From: Eubacterium sp.
Lineage (GTDB): Bacteria; Bacillota; Clostridia; Oscillospirales; Acutalibacteraceae
Assembly: GCA_029059925.1 (NCBI GenBank)
Contig: JAIDVA010000103.1
Coordinates: 1-7,409 of the forward strand
Length of the DNA stretch: 7,409 nucleotides
Direction of reading: 5' to 3'
The position numbers and the translations under genes are program-made. The notes under the pieces are model-generated. The model did not search any database. It worked only from the letters and a program-made list of their open reading frames with translations, and had not been told where the DNA came from. Every line of letters starts with the position of its first letter. Positions within the stretch are counted from its first letter, which is position 1. This document shows, in pieces, positions 1 to 6,117 of the stretch.

Positions 1-48
1 TCGCACCGCCACATACCAACGGAACGATGTGGGCATCGTTCCCTACGA
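1..48. repeat. Palindromic intergenic repeat, truncated at the left window edge
   Basis: Positions 21-29 and 34-42 form a perfect 9-bp inverted repeat (GGAACGATG / CATCGTTCC) with a 4-base loop, followed by CTACGA. Positions 1-22 match 6614-6635 at 18 of 22 bases, including an uninterrupted CACATACCAAC core. The neighbouring repeat at 6463-6531 has the same layout, a GAACGATG-type hairpin followed by CCTACG. This makes it a member of a dispersed intergenic repeat family rather than a unique site. It lies just past the end of the kinase transcription unit, and no gene is visible in 1-98. Confidence 0.7.
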
Positions 49-98
49 TTTTTTATCCAACACTTATTAAGATAAACAATAATTTATATTATCAAAGA

Positions 99-129
99 AA
101 TAAGGCACGGCGTTCTGCCGTGCCTTATT
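99..129 (-). terminator. Intrinsic terminator of the kinase gene
   Basis: Bases 99-111 pair with 117-129 to give a perfect 13-bp stem whose core is AAGGCACGGC / GCCGTGCCTT, with a 5-base loop. Read on the minus strand it begins 15 bases after the kinase stop codon and runs into a T-rich stretch (TTATTTCTTT). That is the expected layout of a Rho-independent terminator closing the leftward TetR-kinase unit. Confidence 0.88.
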
Positions 130-144
130 AATATTATGTATTTA

Positions 145-1758
145 TCAGCCGTTAAGGATTGCAAAGTTTTCCTTATTACACTTATAAAGATTCTGGAAAA
201 CTCTGAAATTTTTATCATAAACCTCTTTATTTGCCTTGTTAGGATGATATACTGTTTTTGCCGGGATAAGCTTTTTAACATCCTTCATTGTTGGGATAAC
301 GCCTGTGCCTACTGCGATACAGGCTGCTGCACCAACGGCACCGATATTCTGAGGTGAATCAACAACCTCAACATCTCTTTGGAGAATATCTGCAAGAATC
401 TGGCATGTGGTCTCGCCGAGTGCACCGCCGCCGCAGAAACGTACAGCCTTTGAGGTTTTAACCTTTTTTTCCTGTCTCTCAAGCATCCAGCGCATGTGGA
501 AGCAAATACCCTCAACAACAGAACGGATAAGTTCGGTTTTACCTGTATCAAGACGGATATTGAAGAACATACCTGCAGCATTCGGATCCTCGAACGGACA
601 TCTGTTGCCATGAAGCCAAGGTGTGAATATTACGCCGTTTGAGCCTGCAGGAATAGAGTCGATAACTTCCTCGAGATAATCATACATATTAAATTCAACC
701 TGCTCAAGACTGTCTGCTGCGTTGCCGTATTTTTTCAGAAAATAGCCGATTTCATCAAGTGCAAGGTGATCCTTAACCCAACCTACACATTTGTTTGAGG
801 TTTCAAGCTCACCAAAGTAATTGTATGACTCAGGGTCAGCACCAACGATGGCTGCCATCATTGCACCGGCATCAACTGTTTGTTCGGCACATACTGTTCC
901 AACCCAGCCTGATGTGCCTGAATAAATATGAGTATCACCATTTTCAACAGCACCTGCACCTACACCGATGAGTGATGCATCACCGCCGCCGCCGTAAACG
1001 GCTGTGCCTGCAGCAAGACCAAGCTCTTTTGCAGCAGACTCGGTAACTTCGCCAACCTTTTCAGTGCACTTTTTGATTGGCGGAAGGTGTTCTATATTTA
1101 CTCCAACCATATTACAAATTGGCTTGCACCAGCCCTCGTGACCCTTTCTTGTGTCATAAAGAAGAGTAGCAAAAGCAGAATCTGTAGTCATTACAAATTC
1201 ACCGCTGGCACGGCAGATGAGATATTCTTTAATGTCAAGCCACTTATAAATCTTTTTGAAATTCTCAGGCTCATGTGCTTCGACCCACTTGTATTTCCAG
1301 ATAGGGTCTTTAACAGATGATGAAACAGCACCTGTATATCTGAGATATTTCAAAAGCTTTGTTACCTCAGCGCCTGCAATCTGCACACCGTGTGCAATAC
1401 CCTTTTTGATTTCATCTCTTGCTCTCTGATCCATATATGTCATAGGACGGCGGATGCATTTGCCCTCCTTGTCAACGAGCACAAGTCCCTGCATAGCAGA
1501 ACAGAAGCTGATACCCTCAATCTGCTCTTTACTGATGCTTGGCATTTTTTCAAAAACGGTTTTAGTAGTCTGGCACATTGCCTCCCACCATTCGTCGGCA
1601 TCCTGTTCAGAACCGCCCTTAACACCTGTTTCCTCGTCAACATAAAGTCCGTAACCTGCTGTTGAGGATGCAAGAATCGTCATTGTCTTGTCGATCTCAA
1701 TCAGACAGGTTTTGATACCTGTTGTTCCGATATCATAGGTGATTACATATTTGCTCAT
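145..1758 (-). CDS. FGGY-family carbohydrate kinase (xylulokinase-like)
   Basis: A 537-aa cytoplasmic kinase expected to transfer phosphate from ATP to a sugar or polyol. The N-terminal half opens with the phosphate-binding DIGTTGIKT (residues 9-17), then the SAMQGLVLVD segment (87-96), DQRAR (110-114) and the FGGY signature-like DPIWKYKWVE (151-160). The probable catalytic base is D260 in YGGGGD. The ATP side includes SGTSGWVG (280-287), WLHGNRCPFEDPNAAG (381-396) and the adenosine motif FCGGGALGETT (441-451). Length is slightly above typical xylulokinase. The start is set by AAGGAGG (complement of 1765-1771), 6 bases upstream. XylB proteins usually have QMHG where this protein has AMQG, so the substrate need not be xylulose. 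It follows the TetR gene by 51 bp and probably shares its transcript. The family is near certain, the substrate unknown. Confidence 0.93.
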   Translation of the reverse strand: MSKYVITYDIGTTGIKTCLIEIDKTMTILASSTAGYGLYVDEETGVKGGSEQDADEWWEAMCQTTKTVFEKMPSISKEQIEGISFCSAMQGLVLVDKEGKCIRRPMTYMDQRARDEIKKGIAHGVQIAGAEVTKLLKYLRYTGAVSSSVKDPIWKYKWVEAHEPENFKKIYKWLDIKEYLICRASGEFVMTTDSAFATLLYDTRKGHEGWCKPICNMVGVNIEHLPPIKKCTEKVGEVTESAAKELGLAAGTAVYGGGGDASLIGVGAGAVENGDTHIYSGTSGWVGTVCAEQTVDAGAMMAAIVGADPESYNYFGELETSNKCVGWVKDHLALDEIGYFLKKYGNAADSLEQVEFNMYDYLEEVIDSIPAGSNGVIFTPWLHGNRCPFEDPNAAGMFFNIRLDTGKTELIRSVVEGICFHMRWMLERQEKKVKTSKAVRFCGGGALGETTCQILADILQRDVEVVDSPQNIGAVGAAACIAVGTGVIPTMKDVKKLIPAKTVYHPNKANKEVYDKNFRVFQNLYKCNKENFAILNG

Positions 1759-1809
1759 ATTTGTCCTCCTTATAATAAGACGGCAATGCCGGCTGAATAT
1801 ATTTATTGT

Positions 1810-2475
1810 TTATTTGCTGAAAGTAAATGCAGATTCAATGAATTTAAGCAGCTGTGATATTACCTGCTCGTCATTTGATTCGTTAATATCAATACCTGTA
1901 TAAATTCTGAATTTTTCCCGGTGATAATCACAGGTGTATGCAAATTGCAGCGAGGTTAAAAGATTGTCAAGAAATATTGCAAAAAGTCTTGGGTCAAGAT
2001 CAGAACGTACATCACCCTTGGCAAGTGCCTGACCGATTGATGTGATGTAAATAGAGCTTCGTTTGCTTTCAATTTCCTCAACAATTGCACGCATTCTCTG
2101 TACCGAGCCTTTTTCAGAACAGATTTCGTTATACATTTTTATATAATTTGAATGTTTTTTTGAATGCATACAAATTGTTCGAACAAGCTTTTCAGCTTTG
2201 ATAAGCAGCTTATCATCGCTTATCATAATATCATAAAGTGCTTTTTCAAGGACATCCATACCATACTTTAAGCAGGTTATGAACAAATCCTCCTTAGTAG
2301 CAAAATATTTATACATCAAACCGATTGATATGCCTGCATTCTTTGCAATTACATTTATATTGGCGTTTTCATATCCTTTTGAAGAGAATTCTTCAATTCC
2401 GACCTCAAGAATTAATTTTTTTCGGTCATCATCGGCTCTTTCAAATGCATCTTTGTAATATTTTTTTTCTATCAT
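1810..2475 (-). CDS. TetR/AcrR-family transcriptional regulator
   Basis: A 221-aa one-component regulator. Residues about 17-65 form the TetR DNA-binding domain: a helix leading to GIEEFSSKGYENANINVIA, then the recognition region NAGISIGLMYKYFATKEDLF (46-65), the most conserved part of the family. The remaining ~150 residues are the variable all-helical ligand-binding and dimerisation domain, with no recognisable ligand signature. Length is usual for the family. The gene is transcribed away from the aminotransferase and precedes the kinase by 51 bp, so it is probably the local repressor of the divergent locus, relieved by a pathway metabolite (inference). No clear Shine-Dalgarno precedes the ATG, but a later start would cut the DNA-binding domain. 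Candidate operators lie at 2515-2537 and 2671-2712. Confidence 0.93.
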   Translation of the reverse strand: MIEKKYYKDAFERADDDRKKLILEVGIEEFSSKGYENANINVIAKNAGISIGLMYKYFATKEDLFITCLKYGMDVLEKALYDIMISDDKLLIKAEKLVRTICMHSKKHSNYIKMYNEICSEKGSVQRMRAIVEEIESKRSSIYITSIGQALAKGDVRSDLDPRLFAIFLDNLLTSLQFAYTCDYHREKFRIYTGIDINESNDEQVISQLLKFIESAFTFSK

Positions 2476-2514
2476 TTGATTAAATTTGTATCATTGCACA
2501 AAAAGTGAATTATT

Positions 2515-2537
2515 GATTTGTACAAGGTCTACAAATC
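2515..2537. promoter_or_regulatory. Palindromic candidate operator near the TetR gene
   Basis: GATTTGTA (2515-2522) and TACAAATC (2530-2537) are perfect 8-base inverted arms separated by 7 bases. A further TTTGTA half-like copy lies at 2485-2490. The site is 40 bp upstream of the TetR start codon, in a 264-bp divergent intergenic region, where an autoregulatory operator would be expected. No convincing minus-strand promoter is seen: the best is a weak TTGCAA / TAGTAT pair around 2570-2596, complement strand. Binding by the TetR protein is inferred only from position and symmetry. Confidence 0.45.
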
Positions 2538-2627
2538 TACCTCGCTTTTCTTGTATTTGATAAAGGTATACTAACACTATTTTAATAATTTTGCAACAAA
2601 TATAACTAAAATTTTACTGAAAAGTAT

Positions 2628-2655
2628 TTGACAAATCGTAAAAAAGTGATATACT
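2628..2655 (+). promoter_or_regulatory. Sigma-A promoter for the aminotransferase operon
   Basis: A consensus -35 box TTGACA (2628-2633) is followed after 16 bases by TATACT (2650-2655), a 5-of-6 match to the -10 consensus. Transcription would begin near 2662, leaving a leader of about 78 bases that carries the two palindromes at 2671-2712 before the start at 2740. It is the best promoter in the window and faces the aminotransferase and aldolase genes. Confidence 0.8.
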
Positions 2656-2670
2656 TAATGTGTAAATAAC

Positions 2671-2712
2671 GTGAGCGGTTACTCACACCTAAAGTGTGAG
2701 CGGCGACTCACA
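2671..2712 (+). promoter_or_regulatory. Two tandem 17-bp operators in the operon leader
   Basis: The motif GTGAGCGGYKACTCACA occurs at 2671-2687 and again at 2696-2712, differing at two central bases and spaced 25 bp start to start. Each copy is itself an inverted repeat, GTGAG-N6-CTCAC. They sit immediately after the predicted transcription start, where a bound repressor would block initiation or early elongation. The adjacent TetR protein is the obvious candidate. In RNA the four arms can also pair differently: CTCACAC (2682-2688) with GTGTGAG (2694-2700) makes a 7-bp hairpin with a 5-base loop, excluding the two outer ones. An RNA-level role is therefore possible but less likely. Confidence 0.72.
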
Positions 2713-2739
2713 GTAAAATATTTTTAAGGGGGCTTACTT

Positions 2740-4224
2740 ATGGATACAAGATTTGCTATTTCAGAGTATCCTGATGCAGCGATTCTCACAGCTCAGCTTG
2801 ACACGCTCATCAAACAACCAATTTATTCAATCAACCGTGACGCTCTTAAGAAATACGAGGAAGAATATTTCGATAAGAAGTGCGCAAAGTCAAAGGAAAT
2901 GATTACCGAGGCTAAGCAGGTTATCCCTGGCGGTGTTCAGCACAACCTTGCTTTCAACTATCCTTTCCCAATCGTTATGACAAAGGCTAAGGGCAACAGG
3001 CTTTATGATATCGACGGTAATGAGTATTTCGATTTCCTTCAGGCAGGTGGCCCTACAATCATCGGCTCAAATGATGATGTTGTTAAGGAAAAGGTAAAGG
3101 AGCTCCTTGATGACTGCGGTCCTTCAACAGGTCTTTTCCATCCTTATGAGTATAAGCTTGCTAAGAAAATTTCAGAGTGTGTTCCTTCTGTAGAAATGTT
3201 CCGTATGCTCGGTTCAGGTACAGAGGCTTGTATGTGTGCTGTTCGTGTTGCTCGTCTTGCAACAGGTCATAAGAACATTATTAAGATGGGTGGTGCTTAC
3301 CACGGCTGGTCAGATCAGCTTGCTTGGGGTATGCGTGTTCCCGGTACTCTTAATATGCAGTCACACGGTGTTCCTATGTTTGTATTCAAGCATACACAGG
3401 AATTCTTCCCTAACGATCTTAAGAGCCTTGAGAAGAAGCTCATCCTCAATAAGTTCCGCGGCGGTACAGCTGCTGTATTCATCGAGCCAATTGGTCCTGA
3501 ATCAGCAACTCGTCCTGTAGATAAGGACTTCCCTAAGGGTGTTCAGGCACTTTGCCGTAAGTATGGTGCTCTCCTTGTTTGTGATGAGGTTGTATCAGGC
3601 TTCCGTATCGGTGTTTCAGGTGCACAGGGCTACTATGGTATTGATCCTGATATCACAATCTTCGGTAAGATTATTGCCGGTGGTTATCCGGGTGCAGGCG
3701 GTATCGGCGGTCACAAGGAAGTTATGAAGTATCTTGGTGCAGGTCTTGATAAGGCTGAGGGCAAGAAAATTCATAAGGCAATGTGCGGCGGTACAATGGC
3801 TGCTACTCCTATTTCTTGTTGTGCAGGTTACACAGTAATCTGTGAGATTGAGAAGAGAAATGCTTGTCAGGTTGCAGGTCAGATGGCTGACAGACTTGTT
3901 AAGGGTATTAACGAATCAATCAAGAAGTATGACCTTCCGTTTGTTTGCTACAACATCGGTTCAGTTTGTCATCTTCACACTGTTGCTACAATGCACTTCA
4001 AGGTTGATTGGAAGAGACCTTGGACAATTCCAACCGTACTTAAGCAGACATCTATCCGTCAGTCAGAGATGCAGTATATGGGTGCTGCTTATATGGCAGA
4101 GGGTCTTGTAACTCTTGCAGGCTCACGTCTTTATACTTCAAGTGCTTATACTGAAGAGGATATTGATGAATGTATCCGTCGTTTTGACAAGGTGCTTTCA
4201 CAGTGCGAAAAGATTGATTATTAA
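2740..4224 (+). CDS. Class III PLP aminotransferase, glutamate-1-semialdehyde aminomutase-like
   Basis: A 494-aa fold-type I, PLP-dependent enzyme of the class III (HemL-like) group. Visible motifs are GSGTEA (158-163) and AYHGW (186-190) for cofactor phosphate and ring contacts, IEPIGPE (248-254), VCDEVVSGFRIG (280-291) with the ring-nitrogen aspartate D282, and the Schiff-base lysine K310 in FGKIIAGGYPGAGG. GGTMAATPI (350-358) supplies the second-subunit phosphate contact. The start has AAGGGGG (2726-2732) at 7-base spacing. About 45 residues precede the point where HemL homology begins, near AKSKEMITEAKQVIPGG. No heme-pathway genes are present, and the neighbours are a sugar kinase and an aldolase, so a true HemL role is unlikely. 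Transamination or amino-group migration on a small carbonyl or amino-sugar intermediate is more plausible. Its codon use (AAG, GGT, CTT, GTT) is more biased than that of the TetR gene, suggesting strong expression when induced. Confidence 0.92.
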   Translation: MDTRFAISEYPDAAILTAQLDTLIKQPIYSINRDALKKYEEEYFDKKCAKSKEMITEAKQVIPGGVQHNLAFNYPFPIVMTKAKGNRLYDIDGNEYFDFLQAGGPTIIGSNDDVVKEKVKELLDDCGPSTGLFHPYEYKLAKKISECVPSVEMFRMLGSGTEACMCAVRVARLATGHKNIIKMGGAYHGWSDQLAWGMRVPGTLNMQSHGVPMFVFKHTQEFFPNDLKSLEKKLILNKFRGGTAAVFIEPIGPESATRPVDKDFPKGVQALCRKYGALLVCDEVVSGFRIGVSGAQGYYGIDPDITIFGKIIAGGYPGAGGIGGHKEVMKYLGAGLDKAEGKKIHKAMCGGTMAATPISCCAGYTVICEIEKRNACQVAGQMADRLVKGINESIKKYDLPFVCYNIGSVCHLHTVATMHFKVDWKRPWTIPTVLKQTSIRQSEMQYMGAAYMAEGLVTLAGSRLYTSSAYTEEDIDECIRRFDKVLSQCEKIDY

Positions 4225-4228
4225 TTCA

Positions 4229-4482
4229 AGCCAAACAAGAGTCGAACAAAATAAGGTTTAAATCAACAAATTTTCGCTTATACGTTGTTAAATTTTCATC
4301 GAATACGAAAGTATGCTATGAAAATTATGCCTTGTCTAACCCCAAATTTGAATGATTTAAACTGCCGTGCACCTAAAATAATCAGTTTTCCGCAGGTATA
4401 CTGTCGTATATCAAGGCAAAAAATGATGTTAGGTGCGGAAAACTGATTATTTTAGGCTATTGGGTTTGACTTTTGTTTGGCT
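4229..4482 (+). ncRNA. Candidate structured RNA (three-way junction with possible pseudoknot), or MITE-like element
   Basis: This 254-base non-coding element begins 4 bases after the aminotransferase stop. Closing stem P1 pairs 4229-4247 with 4464-4482: 19 bp, two of them G-U. Arm P2 pairs 4255-4265 with 4353-4363 (one G-U) and 4267-4273 with 4344-4350. It continues into P3, 4291-4299 with 4318-4326, then ATAC-GAAA-GTAT (4303-4314), a GNRA tetraloop hairpin. Arm P4 pairs 4372-4394 with 4434-4456, a perfect 23 bp. Inside its loop P5 pairs 4395-4401 with 4406-4412 (one G-U). TGCCTT (4328-4333) in the first arm can pair with AAGGCA (4413-4418) in the second. All four wobbles are G-U only in the plus-sense RNA. 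I do not recognise it as a known riboswitch or ribozyme. A non-autonomous transposon with 19-bp terminal repeats is the alternative, though I see no clear target-site duplication. Confidence 0.6.
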
Positions 4483-4487
4483 AACTT

Positions 4488-4511
4488 AGGGAGCGAGAAG
4501 ACTCGCTCCCT
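4488..4511 (+). terminator. Terminator-like or attenuator hairpin before the aldolase gene
   Basis: AGGGAGCGAG (4488-4497) pairs with CTCGCTCCCT (4502-4511) around the loop AAGA, a stable GC-rich 10-bp stem. Only three Ts follow (4511-4513), so as a Rho-independent terminator it is weak. It stands 5 bases after the structured element and 42 bases before the aldolase start, so it may reduce read-through, protect an RNA end, or act as the switchable part of a cis-regulator. I see no good promoter between it and the aldolase. Confidence 0.5.
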
Positions 4512-4553
4512 TTAGTGGCATATATACAGTTTAAATTCTAAGGAGAAAAATTT

Positions 4554-5771
4554 ATGGCATATGAAATTGAAGAAGCTAAAAGATTAGTTGTTGAGGCTGG
4601 TAAAAAACTTCTTGAAACCGGTTTAATTGCACGTACATGGGGTAATGTATCTGCAAGAATCAGTGAAACTCAGTTTGTTATTACTCCATCAGGCCGTGCT
4701 TATGATACACTTACTCCTGATGAGGTTGTAGTTGTTAATATTGATGACTGCTCACACGAGGGGGATATTAAGCCTTCATCTGAAAAGGGTATTCACGCAG
4801 ATTCATACAAGCATCATCCGCTTGTTAATTTTGTTATTCACACACACCAGAAGGCTGCTACAATTGTCAGCATTACCGGTATGGAAATCAGAAATGTTTA
4901 CAACGAGTTCAAGCCTGTACTCGGTGATGTTGTTCCTGTTGCTGAATATGCAATGTCAACCACAACTCCTCTTCGTAAAAAGGTTGAAAAGTGCATTATG
5001 ATGAACCCAAGCTGTCGTGCATTTATGCTTATGCACCACGGTACACTCTGTATGGGTAACAGCTATGAGGAGGCATTTGAGGTTGCTGAGACTCTTGAAA
5101 AGTGCTGTGAAAAGGTAATTAAGGATAACTATCTTCGTCATTCATGGAATAGCGAATATTCAGAGGATGCTAAGAGAAATTACTTCCTCAATAAAAACAG
5201 TGCAGGCAAAATGCCGGAGGCTATTTGTGACCTTGGTTCTTCTGTAAGAAACGGTCATATCTTCACATTAACATATGACGGCGGCAAGAAGGTTGATGTT
5301 GATATTGAAACAGGTCTTGCTGTAAATGGTGTTGCTCCTAAGTGTGCAAAGCTCCACAGAGAGATTTATAAAGAGGAAGAGTGCACAATGATTAATCATC
5401 TCACAAATCCTTATGTTGTTGCTGTGTCATGTCTTGGCGAAAAAATGTATCCTATGATTGATGATTTTGCTCAGATCGTAGGCGTTGATGTTAGAAACTG
5501 CCCATGGGTTGATGGTGATACAGACGCTTGTGCCGAGGAAATTGCTGAGGCAATTATGAACAGAAATGCAGTTCTTATCGAGGGCAACGGTGCACTCGTA
5601 ACCGGTAATAGCGAGGGTGATATGCAGGCTCTTGAGCTGATTATGGAAAAGGGATGTGAGGCTGCTGTTGATGTTGATATCTTCAACCGTCCTCATTATG
5701 TTCCAAAGGCAGAATGCTTCCTTATGAGAACAGTATATCTTGCTAAGTATTCAAAGCAAATCAGCAAATAA
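4554..5771 (+). CDS. Class II aldolase/adducin-family protein with a degenerate second aldolase domain
   Basis: A 405-aa protein. Residues 1-~200 form a complete zinc-dependent class II aldolase domain of the L-fuculose-phosphate aldolase type: TWGNVSAR (28-35) and TPSGR (44-48) for phosphate and substrate binding, SSE (75-77) with probable catalytic E77, HTH (96-98) and HHG (161-163), giving zinc ligands H96, H98 and H161. It should cleave a phosphorylated ketose retro-aldol fashion, releasing dihydroxyacetone phosphate and an aldehyde (family knowledge; substrate unknown). Residues ~235-405 look like a second copy: KLHREIYK (266-273) mirrors GIHADSYK (79-86), and AVLIEGNGALVTGNS (339-353) mirrors AFMLMHHGTLCMGNS (156-170), but most catalytic residues are lost. 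Simple FucA-type aldolases are about 215 aa, so this is nearly double. The start is fixed by AAGGAG (4540-4545), 8 bases upstream. It probably shares the aminotransferase transcript through the intervening RNA element. Confidence 0.9.
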   Translation: MAYEIEEAKRLVVEAGKKLLETGLIARTWGNVSARISETQFVITPSGRAYDTLTPDEVVVVNIDDCSHEGDIKPSSEKGIHADSYKHHPLVNFVIHTHQKAATIVSITGMEIRNVYNEFKPVLGDVVPVAEYAMSTTTPLRKKVEKCIMMNPSCRAFMLMHHGTLCMGNSYEEAFEVAETLEKCCEKVIKDNYLRHSWNSEYSEDAKRNYFLNKNSAGKMPEAICDLGSSVRNGHIFTLTYDGGKKVDVDIETGLAVNGVAPKCAKLHREIYKEEECTMINHLTNPYVVAVSCLGEKMYPMIDDFAQIVGVDVRNCPWVDGDTDACAEEIAEAIMNRNAVLIEGNGALVTGNSEGDMQALELIMEKGCEAAVDVDIFNRPHYVPKAECFLMRTVYLAKYSKQISK

Positions 5772-5856
5772 ATTGTGTCTTTTCGTTTGCGTTATTATGT
5801 TAAACAGAAAATCCACGAATTTATAAGAATTGAATAATTATTATAGAAACTAAATT

Positions 5857-5883
5857 AAGCGGTGAGTTTTTGACTCACCGCTT
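5857..5883 (+). terminator. Intrinsic terminator after the aldolase gene
   Basis: Bases 5857-5867 and 5873-5883 form an 11-bp stem (core AAGCGGTGAG / CTCACCGCTT) with a short T-rich loop, followed by TTTACTTTT. It lies about 85 bases past the aldolase stop and directly abuts the end of the convergent ribbon-helix-helix gene, so it may serve both directions, though the T-tract is better on the plus side. Nothing else is visible in 5772-5856. Confidence 0.85.
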
Positions 5884-6054
5884 TTACTTTTCCATATTTT
5901 CCAAAGCAAATTCAATACATTGTATGATTAATTTATTTCTGCTGATATCAGAACTGCATGCAATCGAATCAACTTTTTCTAATAAATCAGGGTTTATTCT
6001 TAAAGTTATTGATTCATTAGGTAAGCTTGACTTTTTTGGTTTAAAAGTATTCAT
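5884..6054 (-). CDS. Small ribbon-helix-helix (CopG/Arc-type) DNA-binding protein
   Basis: A 56-aa protein with the shape of a ribbon-helix-helix domain: a basic N-terminus (FKPKKS), the DNA-contacting strand SITLRI (15-20), helix one NPDLLEKVDSIACSS and helix two SRNKLIIQCIEFALENM. Such proteins dimerise through the strand and bind inverted repeats, often repressing their own gene. I place the start at 6054, not at the in-frame ATG at 6072. AGAGGTG (complement of 6060-6066) lies 5 bases before the 6054 ATG, and nothing like a ribosome binding site precedes 6072. It is divergent from the small gene at 6147. The 92-bp gap contains a strong inverted repeat overlapping its promoter. It could be a mobile-element regulator or the antitoxin-like member of a pair; no partner toxin is recognised. 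Confidence 0.82.
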   Translation of the reverse strand: MNTFKPKKSSLPNESITLRINPDLLEKVDSIACSSDISRNKLIIQCIEFALENMEK

Positions 6055-6089
6055 GATTTCACCTCTTGACATATTATATCATATATTGC

Positions 6090-6117
6090 ATTATAATTAT
6101 GATATCAAAAAGTGACA
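6090..6117 (-). promoter_or_regulatory. Promoter of the ribbon-helix-helix gene
   Basis: On the minus strand TGTCAC (complement of 6112-6117) and a perfect TATAAT (complement of 6090-6095) are separated by 16 bases, 36 bp upstream of the chosen start at 6054. The -10 is consensus, the -35 only partial. Both boxes overlap the inverted repeat at 6094-6126, consistent with autorepression. No equally good promoter is seen for the divergent gene at 6147. Confidence 0.55.

Noticed and set aside
1087..1665. Several plus-strand frames inside the kinase gene
   Set aside because: They are antisense shadows of a fully motif-supported kinase gene and have no ribosome binding sites or recognisable domains.
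2740..4224. True heme-pathway hemL
   Set aside because: The catalytic motifs fit the family, but the protein is about 60 residues longer, no other heme gene is near, and the operon context is carbohydrate-type.
4225..4553. A CRISPR-like or tRNA-containing region in the operon gap
   Set aside because: No regularly spaced direct repeats and no tRNA cloverleaf or TTCRA-type arm are present. The symmetry here is inverted and nested, not tandem.
6055..6072. Longer start of the ribbon-helix-helix gene at 6072
   Set aside because: The sequence between the two ATGs is itself the ribosome binding site AGAGGTG for the 6054 start, and nothing suitable lies upstream of 6072.
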